DNA of 64,000 nt from Nosocomiicoccus ampullae (GCF_019357495.1 NZ_CP079110.1:620001-684000), one strand, 5' to 3'; shown: positions 17,764-26,717, numbered from the stretch's first letter. The notes: generated by a model not told the origin, from the sequence alone. Program-made: numbers and translations.

Positions 17764-17994
17764 TTGGCAACTTGGATTTGGATTTTAATCGTAATTGTTG
17801 CTTTAGCAGGTGGAACAGCACTTGGTTTCTTCCTTGCAAGAAAGTATATGATGGATTATTTAGAGAAAAACCCACCAATTAACGAAGACGTATTAAGAAT
17901 GATGATGATGCAAATGGGTCAAAAGCCATCACAAAAGAAAATTAATCAAATGATGACGATGATGAACAAAAACATGAAAGACGTTAAAAAATAA
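17764..17994 (+). CDS. YneF / UPF0154 family membrane protein
   Basis: A 76-residue protein with one N-terminal transmembrane helix (residues 3–23), the segment [18 protein letters not shown] and the methionine-rich [21 protein letters not shown] block that defines UPF0154. The start is TTG at 17764 rather than the GTG at 17755: AGAGGTG lies just before it, and the resulting N-terminus MATW is that of the S. aureus homologue. It follows tkt as in Staphylococcus and Bacillus. Function unknown. Confidence 0.9.
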   Translation: MATWIWILIVIVALAGGTALGFFLARKYMMDYLEKNPPINEDVLRMMMMQMGQKPSQKKINQMMTMMNKNMKDVKK

Positions 17995-17999
17995 ATCGT

Positions 18000-18027
18000 G
18001 ACACTGACACTCGTCAGTGTTTTTTTA
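18000..18027 (+). terminator. terminator after yneF
   Basis: Stem ACACTGAC / GTCAGTGT around ACTC, then seven Ts. Confidence 0.9.
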
Positions 18028-18118
18028 TAGGTTTGAAAATTTGTCATAAATATTATAAATAAAAGAAGAAGTCTTTAATGCTGAGTGGTACACTTAGTAT
18101 GAAGTGGAGGAAAAAGAA

Positions 18119-18823
18119 TTGGGTAGTGAAGTTACATTTTTTCTCGCATTCGGTGCGGGTGTTTTAAGTTTTATTTCCCCGTGTGTGTTACCAGTATTCC
18201 CGGCGTTTGTATCTTACATCACGGGAATGAGTTTTGATGAAGTTCAAAATCGTAACTTTAACTTACGCGCGGTACTACATACACTATTCTTCTTAATTGG
18301 GTTTAGTTTAATATATATTGCAATTGGATTTGGTACAACATTTTTCGGTGGGGTATTAATCGAATACTCTAAGCTGATTCAACAAATTGGTGCGATATTA
18401 ATTATTATATTCGGTTTAATTATTACAGGTATTTTAAACTTTGATTTTCTCAATAAAAATAGAAAGTTTGAATTTAAAAATAGACCGGGTGGATTTATTG
18501 GATCAGTTTTAATTGGTATGGCATTTGCAGCAGGTTGGACACCTTGTAACGGACCAATTATCGGTGCGATTTTTGCAATGAGTGCAACAGAACCAGAAAA
18601 CGCACTTATGTTAATGATTGTTTACTGCTTAGGTTTTTCAGTGCCGTTTTTTGTATTGAGTTTCTTTGTATCACGTACGAGATGGATTGTAAAATACTCA
18701 GGGACACTCATGAAAGTCGGTGGAGTGATTATGATTTTAATGGGTATTTTATTATATTTTGACGGCCTTACAAAAATCATTATTTGGTTATCACCGTACT
18801 TTGGTGACTTTAGAGGGTTTTAA
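18119..18823 (+). CDS. ccdA: cytochrome c biogenesis protein CcdA
   Basis: CcdA carries reducing equivalents across the membrane to extracytoplasmic thioredoxin-like proteins. The 234-residue protein has six hydrophobic helices and the two conserved cysteine motifs, SFISPCVLPVFPAF near residue 20 and AAGWTPCNGP in helix 4. TTG at 18119 is chosen because GGAGG sits 8 bases upstream; the GTG at 18104 lies on that RBS. The gene is followed without a gap by ccdC. The partner could include the copper-site proteins of the oxidase encoded elsewhere in the window. Confidence 0.93.
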   Translation: MGSEVTFFLAFGAGVLSFISPCVLPVFPAFVSYITGMSFDEVQNRNFNLRAVLHTLFFLIGFSLIYIAIGFGTTFFGGVLIEYSKLIQQIGAILIIIFGLIITGILNFDFLNKNRKFEFKNRPGGFIGSVLIGMAFAAGWTPCNGPIIGAIFAMSATEPENALMLMIVYCLGFSVPFFVLSFFVSRTRWIVKYSGTLMKVGGVIMILMGILLYFDGLTKIIIWLSPYFGDFRGF

Positions 18824-19330
18824 ATGAATCAGTTATTAGACTTACTTAAAACATATGAGAATGAAATATTCATTATCGCATCAATCGGTGCGATTATTAT
18901 GGGGATACTCGTTATCTTTTGGCGAAATCAAGAAACGAAGTCGCCACTATATTTAAAAAAGATTATTATCCCGCCAATTATGATGTCCACGGGGGCATTG
19001 ATGTTTGTCTTTCCGTATTTTAGATTAGATGGCCAGTTGATATTAGAAGCAGTTATTGTCGGTGCAATATTTTCTTTAGCACTATTATTTACAACAAAAT
19101 ATGAAGTAAGAGATGACGAGTTATACGTTAAACCATCTAAACTATTTCCAGTTATTTTAGTTGGACTACTTATTATACGTACATTTATGAAGACTATATT
19201 ATCTCAAGATATTTCACCAGGAGAAATCGGGGGAATGTTCTTCTTACTTGCTTTTACGATGATAGTTATATGGAGAACTTCCATGGTCATCCATTATTTA
19301 AAATTTAAAGATAAAGAAAAGGTTGAGTAA
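18824..19330 (+). CDS. ccdC: CcdC-like membrane protein
   Basis: A 168-residue membrane protein with about five hydrophobic segments. It begins immediately after the ccdA stop codon and matches the CcdC (YneJ) type by size, topology and the SPLYLKKIIIPPIMMSTG segment. In Bacillus ccdA–ccdB–ccdC are neighbours; a ccdB (YneI-like response-regulator-type) gene is absent here. The stop codon is inside the left arm of the terminator hairpin. Role in cytochrome c maturation is by family only. Confidence 0.8.
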   Translation: MNQLLDLLKTYENEIFIIASIGAIIMGILVIFWRNQETKSPLYLKKIIIPPIMMSTGALMFVFPYFRLDGQLILEAVIVGAIFSLALLFTTKYEVRDDELYVKPSKLFPVILVGLLIIRTFMKTILSQDISPGEIGGMFFLLAFTMIVIWRTSMVIHYLKFKDKEKVE

Positions 19331-19353
19331 CAGATGTTACTCAACCTTTTTTA
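19320..19353. terminator. bidirectional terminator between ccdC and the DUF2621 gene
   Basis: Perfect 11-bp stem GGTTGAGTAAC / GTTACTCAACC with AGAT loop. T run on the plus strand and A-rich flank on the other side. Both genes end inside it. Confidence 0.92.
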
Positions 19354-19840
19354 ATGCTTCAGTTTGTTCAAATATAGAGAATTTTTGTTTTTCATCGTCT
19401 GCAAGTTCAAATAAATGTTCATATGGTGAATAGTCTATATTTAACTCTTTTAATTTCTTCTTCATAAATCCATGATCTCGCTTTGGTGTCGCGATAATAT
19501 AACCTTTTATAATTTGGTCTAAATGGATTGTACTTACTTTTTCATCGAGTGCAATTTTAGAAATTCTCCCTGCAATCTTTTGTTTCGCAACGCCTCTAAA
19601 TATTTGTGGTACCGGAGAAACTAACTCATCTAATAATTTTCTCGCTTCGGCGTTCCAAAGTGGGAGTGCTTGTTCTATATAATATTCTTGCCAATCAAGT
19701 TCTGACCAACCGTCTTCTCGTGGCAATGCTTTTAAAAATTTTCTAAACATAAAAAATCCACCAATTGCAAGGAGTCCAATCATTATGAAGCCCCAAACCG
19801 CAATTAGCCACATGACAAAGTCATTGTACACGTTATTCAC
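19337..19840 (-). CDS. DUF2621 family membrane-anchored protein (YneK-like)
   Basis: A 167-residue protein with one N-terminal transmembrane helix (about residues 9–31) and a soluble domain holding LPREDGWSELDWQEYYIE, PLWNAEARKLLDELVSPVPQIFRGVAKQKI and LDQIIKGYIIATPKRDHGFMKKKL. These match the DUF2621/YneK family, which in Bacillus lies next to the ccd genes as it does here, on the opposite strand. The position next to thiol/copper-maturation genes is the only clue to function. Confidence 0.85.
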   Translation of the reverse strand: MNNVYNDFVMWLIAVWGFIMIGLLAIGGFFMFRKFLKALPREDGWSELDWQEYYIEQALPLWNAEARKLLDELVSPVPQIFRGVAKQKIAGRISKIALDEKVSTIHLDQIIKGYIIATPKRDHGFMKKKLKELNIDYSPYEHLFELADDEKQKFSIFEQTEALKKVE

Positions 19841-19925
19841 CTCTCAATTAAATTATAGAAAATTAAATTATAGTTGTCCATATTTCTATTCAGTTCGATA
19901 TATAGGGTGTAAGGGAGGTGATTGA

Positions 19926-20126
19926 ATGATTAAATCATTATCAGCAAAGTTTGTGTTTGAAGCACTCGATGAGTCAGGGAAAGAAGTTTTAAAATCACGT
20001 ACTGTGGGTCGTTTATCAGTAAATACTGAAAACAAAAGCTTACTGACTTTTAGTCAAGCGTACGGAAATTTAAAAGGAGAACAATACGTCAACGTCTTAA
20101 AAGTTACAACAGAAGCAGTACGTTAA
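19926..20126 (+). CDS. DUF1659 family protein
   Basis: A 66-residue cytosolic protein with the DUF1659 pattern: LSAKFVFEALDESGKEVLKSRTV followed by the small beta-rich C-terminus with YGNL and VLKVTTEAVR. The ribosome binding site GGGAGGTGATTGA is one of the strongest in the window, suggesting high expression. It is the first gene of a compact three-gene cassette with DUF2922 and YvrJ proteins, found together in many Bacilli. Function unknown. Confidence 0.88.
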   Translation: MIKSLSAKFVFEALDESGKEVLKSRTVGRLSVNTENKSLLTFSQAYGNLKGEQYVNVLKVTTEAVR

Positions 20127-20143
20127 TTAAAGGAGGATATTAA

Positions 20144-20356
20144 ATGTCAAAAAAGCTAGTATTATCATTTGAAACTGAACGTGATGGTATTTTAAATTTC
20201 ACTATCAATAATCCAAAAGAAGGTTTAACTGCAGATGAAGTGAATCAAGAAGCGGACGCGATTATCGAGTCGAAAGCATTAATATCAAAAGACGGTGCAC
20301 CAGTACGTCTAAAGAGTGCAAAAATCATCACTCAAGACGTCGAGCAACTCGTTTAA
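20144..20356 (+). CDS. DUF2922 family protein
   Basis: A 70-residue protein with the DUF2922 pattern LVLSFETERDGILNFTINNPKEGLTADEV and the closing KSAKIITQDVEQLV. A good RBS (AAAGGAGGA) lies in the 17-base gap after the DUF1659 gene. It is followed directly by YvrJ (stop TAA and start ATG adjoin). Function unknown. Confidence 0.88.
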   Translation: MSKKLVLSFETERDGILNFTINNPKEGLTADEVNQEADAIIESKALISKDGAPVRLKSAKIITQDVEQLV

Positions 20357-20479
20357 ATGGATATTGCTCAGCTCGTTAGTGACGTTGGATTTCCTATCGT
20401 CGTGACGTTTTTCCTAATGCACCGTATGGAAAGGAAACTCGATCAAGTTGTGATTGCATTAGAAAATCTATCGCACTAA
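20357..20479 (+). CDS. YvrJ family small membrane protein
   Basis: A 40-residue protein too short for normal ORF calling: starts MDIAQLVSDVGFPIVVTFFL, then HRMERKLDQVVIALENLSH. It has one membrane helix followed by an amphipathic charged tail, the YvrJ pattern. It begins on the base after the DUF2922 stop codon and has no clear RBS of its own, so translation is probably coupled. A terminator follows. Function unknown; the short hydrophobic helix plus charged tail resembles small holin-like or bacteriocin-immunity-like peptides, but this is only analogy. Confidence 0.85.
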   Translation: MDIAQLVSDVGFPIVVTFFLMHRMERKLDQVVIALENLSH

Positions 20480-20484
20480 CATAG

Positions 20485-20521
20485 TGACCGGTAAGCATTT
20501 GCTTATCGGTCATTTTTGTTT
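20485..20521 (+). terminator. terminator after the DUF1659–DUF2922–YvrJ cassette
   Basis: 13-bp stem TGACCGGTAAGCA / TGCTTATCGGTCA (one G-T pair) with a 2-base spacer and T-rich tail. Confidence 0.9.
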
Positions 20522-20571
20522 TTACGATGTTTAATATAAAATAGAGTAGATAATAGATAGGGTGATATTGA

Positions 20572-21684
20572 GTGAAAATTTTACATACAGCCGATTGGCA
20601 TATCGGCAAACGTTTAAATAGAAAAAGTTTAATTGAAGATCAAATATACGTTTTAGATCAAATATTAGAGTATATCGATCAGGAAGATATCGACGTCGTT
20701 GTAATTGCTGGTGATTTATATGATAAAAAACAACCGTCACAAGAAGCAATGAATGTCGTCGATCATTATTTAAAAGAAATTAATTTGGTCCGTAAAAAAC
20801 CATTACTTTTAATTAGTGGTAACCATGATAGTAAACCTTATGTCGATGCGCGCAGTGAATGGTTTAAAGCGAATGACTTTCACGTAAATACGACACTAGA
20901 AGATAGTTTTACACCTATAACGATCCAAGACACGGATTTTTATCTTTTACCGTATTTAGAAATTCCAGAAGTACGTACTTATTTTAATGACGATTCGATT
21001 GATACGTTTGAAAAAGCGTATAAAAAAGTAATCGACGAAATGAGTAGTAAATTTAATAATGAAAATAATATATTAGTGGGTCACTTATTTGTATCAGGGA
21101 GTAAAGAGTCAGATTCTGAAGAGAAAATGACGATTGGATTAACTGAGGAAGTACCACATACTATTTTTAAAGACTTTGATTATACACTTCTTGGTCATTT
21201 ACATCGTCATAACGCATTTAATAGTAATCATATATTTTATAGTGGCGCGATTATGAAGTATAGTTTTGACGAGATGAATCATAAAAAAGGATTTAAAGTC
21301 ATTGACACGGATACGAATACTGTTGATTTTATAGAAGTAAAATTACTCCATGACCTCATACACTTTAAAGGTAGCTTCACTGATATTATTACTCGTAAAA
21401 AAGAAATTGAAGATAAAGATGCTTACATTAAGTTTGAGTTAACTGATATGGAAGGCTATAAAGAACCGATGACTGCTTTAAAACAGTTATATGAAAATAC
21501 TCTCGTATTATCGAGAAAAGTTGAATCATATGTGGATGAGGATATTCAGTACGACGTAAATAATACGAGTGATGATGAGATTTTAACACTATTTTTCGAG
21601 AAGTTTACAGGACGACAACCAACTGATTTCGAGTTAGACACGTTTAATAACCATTTAAGAGGGATTAATAATGAAACCAATTAA
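20572..21684 (+). CDS. sbcD: exonuclease SbcCD subunit D
   Basis: SbcD is the nuclease of the SbcCD (Mre11–Rad50 type) complex that opens hairpins and trims DNA ends. The 370-residue protein shows the metallophosphoesterase motifs in order: DWHIGK, GDLYDKKQPS, SGNHDS, GHLFVSG and GHLHRH. Start is GTG with GGTGATA upstream. Its end overlaps the start of sbcC by 14 bases. Confidence 0.95.
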   Translation: MKILHTADWHIGKRLNRKSLIEDQIYVLDQILEYIDQEDIDVVVIAGDLYDKKQPSQEAMNVVDHYLKEINLVRKKPLLLISGNHDSKPYVDARSEWFKANDFHVNTTLEDSFTPITIQDTDFYLLPYLEIPEVRTYFNDDSIDTFEKAYKKVIDEMSSKFNNENNILVGHLFVSGSKESDSEEKMTIGLTEEVPHTIFKDFDYTLLGHLHRHNAFNSNHIFYSGAIMKYSFDEMNHKKGFKVIDTDTNTVDFIEVKLLHDLIHFKGSFTDIITRKKEIEDKDAYIKFELTDMEGYKEPMTALKQLYENTLVLSRKVESYVDEDIQYDVNNTSDDEILTLFFEKFTGRQPTDFELDTFNNHLRGINNETN

Positions 21685-24661
21685 ATTACATATGGAATTT
21701 ATCGGGCCATATAAAAATGAAACAATCGATTTTAGAGATCTAAACAATTCATTATTTTTAATATCTGGACGTACTGGTTCTGGTAAATCGATGATCTTTG
21801 ATGCAATTACGTACGCGCTATTTGCTACTGCTTCAACTGAAAGTAGAGGCGGAGAGTCACTAAGAAGTCAGTTTGCTAGTGACGATGAGTTATCAAAAGT
21901 CCATTTAGATTTTTCACATCGCGGAAAAGAATATCGAATTGAACGCGTATTAACATATAAAAAACGTAAAAATAAGACCCCAACGACAGGACAAGCGGCA
22001 ATTTATAATGAGTTCGGAGAGTTACTTGCATCTGGTTTAAAAGAAGTATCTGTCTTTGTTGAAGACTTACTACAAATGACCGCACGTCAGTTTAGACAAA
22101 TTGCACTTTTACCACAAGGTGAATTTAAAAAACTCCTTACGGCAAATAGTGGAGAAAAAGAAGAAATTTTAAAAACGTTATTTGGTACTGAGCGATTTAA
22201 CGATGTATATAAAAGTATTTATAAGGAGTTTAAAACTAAAGAAAACAATCTAGACTTACTGAGTAAAGAAATTGAAACAAAATTTTCAGTAGTGACGACT
22301 GAACCGATCTTCGAATTTAATACGTCATTAAAAGAGTTTGAAGCTTCAATTGAAGAAAAAAGAGAAGATTTAAGCAAAAAACGTGATGGACTAAAACCGG
22401 TAGTTTCATCGATAGAAAAATTGTCTGAAGAGATCGATTTAGACCGTAAACATAATGAAAAAGTGACTGAATATAAAAATACAGAAACATCGTTAAAAGA
22501 CTTAGTCACTAAACAATATAAAATAAAAGAAACAGAAAAAACATTACATGTCGTTGAAGAGCTATCTAAAATTAAGGAGATATTTAACTTAGAAAAAAGC
22601 ATTTCAAAAAAACTTTCAGAATCAGTTCAAAAAGAAGATGAATTATCTAAAAGTTTAGAGTATGACGAAAATGAACTAAAAACAGTCACGTATACGATAG
22701 ACAATTTAAAAAACAAAGAAAACTTAATAGAAAGTAAAGAGAAAAAACTATCTACGTTAAATAAACACTCTACCGAGCGCTATAATAACTTAGATTCATC
22801 GATTCAGCATGCTGAAAATGAGATTGCAGAGTTAAAAAGCCATACTGAAAAGTTAACTAACGATATTTCTTTAAAAACTAAAGAATTAGAAGAAACTGAC
22901 GTCAGTTATGACGCACTCAGAGTGTTAAGCGAAAATAGGCACTCACTTCAGTTAAACATCACGGAATTAAAAAGAGATATTGAAGATGCTGAACGTGAAG
23001 AGAAGAAAGTAAAGGAACTTGAACTCCACTTAAAAGAGCATGATAAGTTAATGAATGAGTTAATAATTATGGAGAAAGAAAAGGATAGTATTCTTAAAGC
23101 ATTTACTGAAATGTCTTTAGAAACAAGTGATTCAATTCATCATTTACTTTCTCATTTAGAAGTAGGTAAACCGTGTCCAGTATGCCAAACGATTGTTACA
23201 GAATATCCTGAGCATAAAGAAATGATGGACGAGTCTACAAAAGAAACCTTAACTGATTTAATGAACCGTATAGAATCATTAAAAAAAGAGATAGATACGT
23301 TAGAGATTAGAATAGAAGCGGCAAAAGGTAATATTAGTGATGAAAGAAAAGATATGAATAGTTTAAATGAAGCGTTGTCTAAACTAAATGTAGAATTTAA
23401 AAACATTGAAGAAAAATATACGTATCAAAACGATAATCTAAAGAAAAAAGAAGCATTAGATCGTGAAGTGAATGAATTAAAGCAGTTACTGACACAAAAA
23501 AGAGAGGCACTTACTTATAAAGATAAGTCTTTAAGTGACTTAAAAAATATGAAAGATGAATTTGTAAAAGAGACTGGACTAAATGACTTTAATAGTTTAA
23601 AAAAAGAAATCGATGTGTTGTCACGTTCAATTAATAATCATCACGAGATGTTAAAAGAATCTGAGACAAAACGACAAGATCTATTAGTTAAAATCACGAA
23701 GTTAAATACAGAAGTTTCATCTTTAAAAGAAAATATTGAATCGTTCGAAGCTAACTTAAATGAATATACACCTAAAATCGAATCGTTTTTAGAAAAATAC
23801 GATTCAGTAGATCGATCAAATATAGAAGACTATTTTAAAATCGACTATAATTCTCTTAAAAATGAAGTCGATACATTCTATAGTAATGTGCATGAATTAG
23901 AGTTTACGTTAAATAAACTGAAAGAAACTCTCGATAGTTTTGACGTTATTGACGTCTCTAAAAAAGAAGAACGTCTTGTAGAACTTGAAACAAAGAAGAA
24001 TGAATTAACACAATTGATTACTGAAACGGAGTATCAATTAAATAAGGATTTAGCGCTTAAAGAAGAATTGGTCGATTTAATTAAAAAATACAACGATGCG
24101 CGCGAAATAGTACGTAAACTAAGTATTTTAGAGAAGATTATTAATGGTAACAGTGAAGGTAAACGTTCGACGCATCCGACATTATCTAGATTTGTTTTAA
24201 TTCACTATTTAGAGTTAATTTTAGTATACGCAAATAAGAGACTCACTGAAATGACAAATGGACGTTATGAATTAAGACGTAAAGATACGTATAATGCAAG
24301 TGAAGCGCTGATTATCGACGTTTTCGATCACTTTAACAATGAAACGAGAAATATCGCGACGTTATCTGGTGGAGAAACGTTCCAAGCAAGTTTAGCACTG
24401 AGTTTATCACTCTCTGAAGTCATTCAACATGAAGCGGGTAGTATTAATATGGATATGCTTTTAATTGACGAGGGATTTGGGACGTTAGATGAGGAAACAC
24501 TCAATACAGCCATTAATACGTTAGTTGATATTCAAACGAGAGGTAAAATGGTTGGTATTATTTCTCACGTTGAAGAATTAAAAACGAGACTTCAAAATAT
24601 TATTTATGTTGAAACAGAAAATGAAAGAAGTACGACAAAAATTGTAACGTATTTATCATAA
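21671..24661 (+). CDS. sbcC: exonuclease SbcCD subunit C
   Basis: SbcC is the ABC-type ATPase arm of the SbcCD complex. The 996-residue protein has the Walker A GRTGSGKSMIFDAI near residue 35, long coiled coils on both sides of the zinc hook CPVC near residue 502, the ABC signature LSGGETFQASLALSLSLSE and Walker B LLIDEGFGTLDEETL near the C-terminus. Overlap with sbcD indicates translational coupling, consistent with a fixed subunit ratio. Confidence 0.96.
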   Translation: MKPIKLHMEFIGPYKNETIDFRDLNNSLFLISGRTGSGKSMIFDAITYALFATASTESRGGESLRSQFASDDELSKVHLDFSHRGKEYRIERVLTYKKRKNKTPTTGQAAIYNEFGELLASGLKEVSVFVEDLLQMTARQFRQIALLPQGEFKKLLTANSGEKEEILKTLFGTERFNDVYKSIYKEFKTKENNLDLLSKEIETKFSVVTTEPIFEFNTSLKEFEASIEEKREDLSKKRDGLKPVVSSIEKLSEEIDLDRKHNEKVTEYKNTETSLKDLVTKQYKIKETEKTLHVVEELSKIKEIFNLEKSISKKLSESVQKEDELSKSLEYDENELKTVTYTIDNLKNKENLIESKEKKLSTLNKHSTERYNNLDSSIQHAENEIAELKSHTEKLTNDISLKTKELEETDVSYDALRVLSENRHSLQLNITELKRDIEDAEREEKKVKELELHLKEHDKLMNELIIMEKEKDSILKAFTEMSLETSDSIHHLLSHLEVGKPCPVCQTIVTEYPEHKEMMDESTKETLTDLMNRIESLKKEIDTLEIRIEAAKGNISDERKDMNSLNEALSKLNVEFKNIEEKYTYQNDNLKKKEALDREVNELKQLLTQKREALTYKDKSLSDLKNMKDEFVKETGLNDFNSLKKEIDVLSRSINNHHEMLKESETKRQDLLVKITKLNTEVSSLKENIESFEANLNEYTPKIESFLEKYDSVDRSNIEDYFKIDYNSLKNEVDTFYSNVHELEFTLNKLKETLDSFDVIDVSKKEERLVELETKKNELTQLITETEYQLNKDLALKEELVDLIKKYNDAREIVRKLSILEKIINGNSEGKRSTHPTLSRFVLIHYLELILVYANKRLTEMTNGRYELRRKDTYNASEALIIDVFDHFNNETRNIATLSGGETFQASLALSLSLSEVIQHEAGSINMDMLLIDEGFGTLDEETLNTAINTLVDIQTRGKMVGIISHVEELKTRLQNIIYVETENERSTTKIVTYLS

Positions 24662-24725
24662 ATATAATTTAATACTTCCAATTATTATGAGATAATTTAA
24701 ATAATGAATATATAGGAGGATTATA

Positions 24726-25337
24726 GTGAAGCGACTATTATTACTAGGAATAATGTCAGTCCTTTTTTTAACAGCGTGTTCTAAAAGCGGTGAGGTCGAT
24801 GCGATGAGTCGCTACGGTAATACGATCGACGATTTTGAAGTCATCAACCAAGAGGATGAAACATATATTCAAGACAATATGGAAGGCAAAGTGTGGCTCG
24901 TTGACTTTATCTTCACACACTGTACGACAGTTTGCCCACCGATGACAAATAACATGGTGTCAGTCGTACAAGACTTAGAAGATGACGGTGTTGAAAACTT
25001 TGGTGTACTAAGTTTTTCAGTTGACCCAAAAAGAGACACACCAGAACAACTTCAAGAATATATTAAAGCCTATCACGTCGATGAATTAGACACTGAATGG
25101 CAATTTTTAACAGGATATGATTATGACTTCATCCGTGGATTCTCAGAAAAGAACTTTAAAACAATCGTCGCACCACCACCAGAAGGTAGTGACCAAGTAA
25201 CACACGGTACATCGTTTTATCTAATCGACGAAAACGGTAAAATACTTAAAGACTACTCAGGTGTCGACAGTGGAGACAAACGTTTCCCGAAAGAAGAAAT
25301 TGTAGAAGACGTTAAAAAACTAACTAAAAATCTATAA
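24726..25337 (+). CDS. SCO1/SenC family copper-chaperone lipoprotein
   Basis: Sco proteins deliver or reduce copper for the CuA site of cytochrome oxidases. The 203-residue protein has a lipoprotein signal peptide (lipobox LTAC, Cys18) and a thioredoxin fold with the copper ligands CTTVC in FIFTHCTTVCPPMT and His in VTHGTSFYLID. GTG start with TAGGAGGA upstream. A CuA-containing subunit II is encoded at 54816–55298, so this chaperone probably serves that oxidase. It is a single-gene unit with its own terminator. Confidence 0.93.
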   Translation: MKRLLLLGIMSVLFLTACSKSGEVDAMSRYGNTIDDFEVINQEDETYIQDNMEGKVWLVDFIFTHCTTVCPPMTNNMVSVVQDLEDDGVENFGVLSFSVDPKRDTPEQLQEYIKAYHVDELDTEWQFLTGYDYDFIRGFSEKNFKTIVAPPPEGSDQVTHGTSFYLIDENGKILKDYSGVDSGDKRFPKEEIVEDVKKLTKNL

Positions 25338-25344
25338 CATATTT

Positions 25345-25374
25345 AACCACTAAGAAAATCTTAGTGGTTTTTTA
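25345..25374 (+). terminator. terminator after the Sco gene
   Basis: Stem AACCACTAAGA / TCTTAGTGGTT with a 2–3 base loop and T tail. Confidence 0.88.
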
Positions 25375-25408
25375 TTAAGAAATATTTTAATATATGTTAA
25401 TATATATG

Positions 25409-25425
25409 AATGACAATCAGTCATT
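25409..25425. promoter_or_regulatory. operator 1 in front of the TetR-type gene
   Basis: Palindrome AATGAC-AATCA-GTCATT, 17 bases, ending 16 bases before the regulator start codon. Its reverse complement differs from operator 2 (26024–26040) at one base, which strongly suggests the same protein binds both. Confidence 0.75.
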
Positions 25426-25441
25426 TTTTGGGGGTGGAAAG

Positions 25442-26002
25442 ATGAACAAAGAAGAACGAATTATCGAGTCTGCAATCGATGTATTTTTAGAAAAAGGGAT
25501 TGAAAAATCAACAGTATCTGAAATTGTAAAGAAAGCAGAGATCGCTCAAGGTACGTTTTACTTATATTTTGATTCAAAATTATCAGTCATGCCTAAAATT
25601 GCAGAAGTTATGGTAGTTAAAATGTTAAATGAACTTTCAAAAAATGTGTCTGGAGAAACTATCGAAGAGGAAATTAAGTCAGTCATCGACATTATTTTTA
25701 CTCTTACGAAAGAATATAAATCACTCACAACACTGATATATGCAGGGCTTACTCAAACACAGTACGTCGGAGACTGGGAAAAAATATACGCACCACTCTA
25801 TCACTTTATAGAAAATTTATTAATTGTACGTAAAGAAAATGGTGAAACTAGAGAAACATTAAATACAACATTCACATCGAAAATCTTATTTGGTTCAATT
25901 GAATCTGTTGCTGAACAGATGTACTTGTATGATGACTCGAGTGAAGAGAAAGCAAATGAATATAAAGAAGAATTACTGAAATTTATTTTACACGGTATTT
26001 AG
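25442..26002 (+). CDS. TetR/AcrR family regulator of the SMR exporter pair
   Basis: A 186-residue TetR-type repressor: helix-turn-helix in the first 50 residues (ERIIESAIDVFLEKGIEKSTVSEIVKKAEIAQGTFYLYF) and a variable ligand-binding C-terminal domain. A longer frame starts at 25394, but ATG at 25442 sits right after GGGGGTGGAAAG and the earlier region holds the operator. The matching palindromes before this gene and before the SMR genes predict autoregulation plus control of the exporter. Inducer unknown, probably a cationic compound. Confidence 0.88.
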   Translation: MNKEERIIESAIDVFLEKGIEKSTVSEIVKKAEIAQGTFYLYFDSKLSVMPKIAEVMVVKMLNELSKNVSGETIEEEIKSVIDIIFTLTKEYKSLTTLIYAGLTQTQYVGDWEKIYAPLYHFIENLLIVRKENGETRETLNTTFTSKILFGSIESVAEQMYLYDDSSEEKANEYKEELLKFILHGI

Positions 26003-26023
26003 TATTTTTTAATTTTAGTATTT

Positions 26024-26040
26024 AATGACTGATAGTCATT
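26024..26040. promoter_or_regulatory. operator 2 in front of the SMR gene pair
   Basis: Palindrome AATGAC-TGATA-GTCATT. It lies 24 bases before the first SMR start codon and is the near-identical partner of operator 1. Confidence 0.75.
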
Positions 26041-26064
26041 CATTTTATAGAAAGGGATTTTTTT

Positions 26065-26403
26065 ATGAATAAAGCATGGATATATGTTTTTCTAACGAGC
26101 TTCTTCGAACTCGTTTGGATATACGGATTTAACGTCGCGAGTACGTGGTGGCACTGGCTAATACTTTTACCAATTATCGTCTTAGACTTTTTAATTTTAT
26201 CAAAAGCTTGTGAATCATTACCAACAGGAACAGTATATGCAGTATTCGCTGCAGCAGGAACCGTCGGAACAGCATTAATGGATATATACTTATTTGACGA
26301 AGTCTTTACACTAGAAAAAGGGTTTTTCATCGTATTATTAGTCATTGGAGTTATTGCGTTAAATTTAACAGATGATACAAATAAAAAAGAGGTTGTTAAA
26401 TAA
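26065..26403 (+). CDS. small multidrug resistance (SMR) subunit, YkkC-like
   Basis: A 112-residue four-helix SMR protein. The essential membrane Glu is Glu15 in SFFELVWIYG; LPTGTVYAVFAAAGTVGTALMD in helices 2–3 is the SMR signature. Sequence pattern is closest to the longer partner of paired systems such as YkkC/YkkD, which work as a heterodimer. The stop codon shares one base with the start of the second gene. Likely exports a cation; no guanidine riboswitch is seen upstream, control being by the TetR protein. Confidence 0.88.
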   Translation: MNKAWIYVFLTSFFELVWIYGFNVASTWWHWLILLPIIVLDFLILSKACESLPTGTVYAVFAAAGTVGTALMDIYLFDEVFTLEKGFFIVLLVIGVIALNLTDDTNKKEVVK

Positions 26404-26717
26404 TGGGTTGGATATACGTCTTTTTAGCAGCAATATTAGAACTCGTTGGAGTTATAGGCTTAAACGGATTTAGTCAGAAGAAATCAGTAAAAAACTTCAT
26501 ACTATTCTTTGGAGGATTCGGAGGAGCATTTGTCTCACTATACCAAGCATTTAATTATCTACCAGTCAGTATCGCATATGCGGTATGGATCGGAATTGGT
26601 ACAGCCGCAGCAGTTATAGTAAACATGGTGTTTTACGGAGAATCAAAAAGCATTGGAAGAATCGTGAGTTTAGTGATCATAATAATTGGAGTTGTTGGGT
26701 TAAAAGCGGTGAGTTAA
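26403..26717 (+). CDS. small multidrug resistance (SMR) subunit, YkkD-like
   Basis: A 104-residue four-helix SMR protein, the second half of the pair. Glu13 in AILELVGVIGLNGFSQKKSV is the conserved ion-coupling residue, and IAYAVWIGIGTAAAVI is the helix 2–3 signature. The QKKSVKNF loop matches YkkD-type partners. It overlaps the first SMR gene by one base, so both chains are made in step and presumably assemble with opposite topology. Confidence 0.88.
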   Translation: MGWIYVFLAAILELVGVIGLNGFSQKKSVKNFILFFGGFGGAFVSLYQAFNYLPVSIAYAVWIGIGTAAAVIVNMVFYGESKSIGRIVSLVIIIIGVVGLKAVS

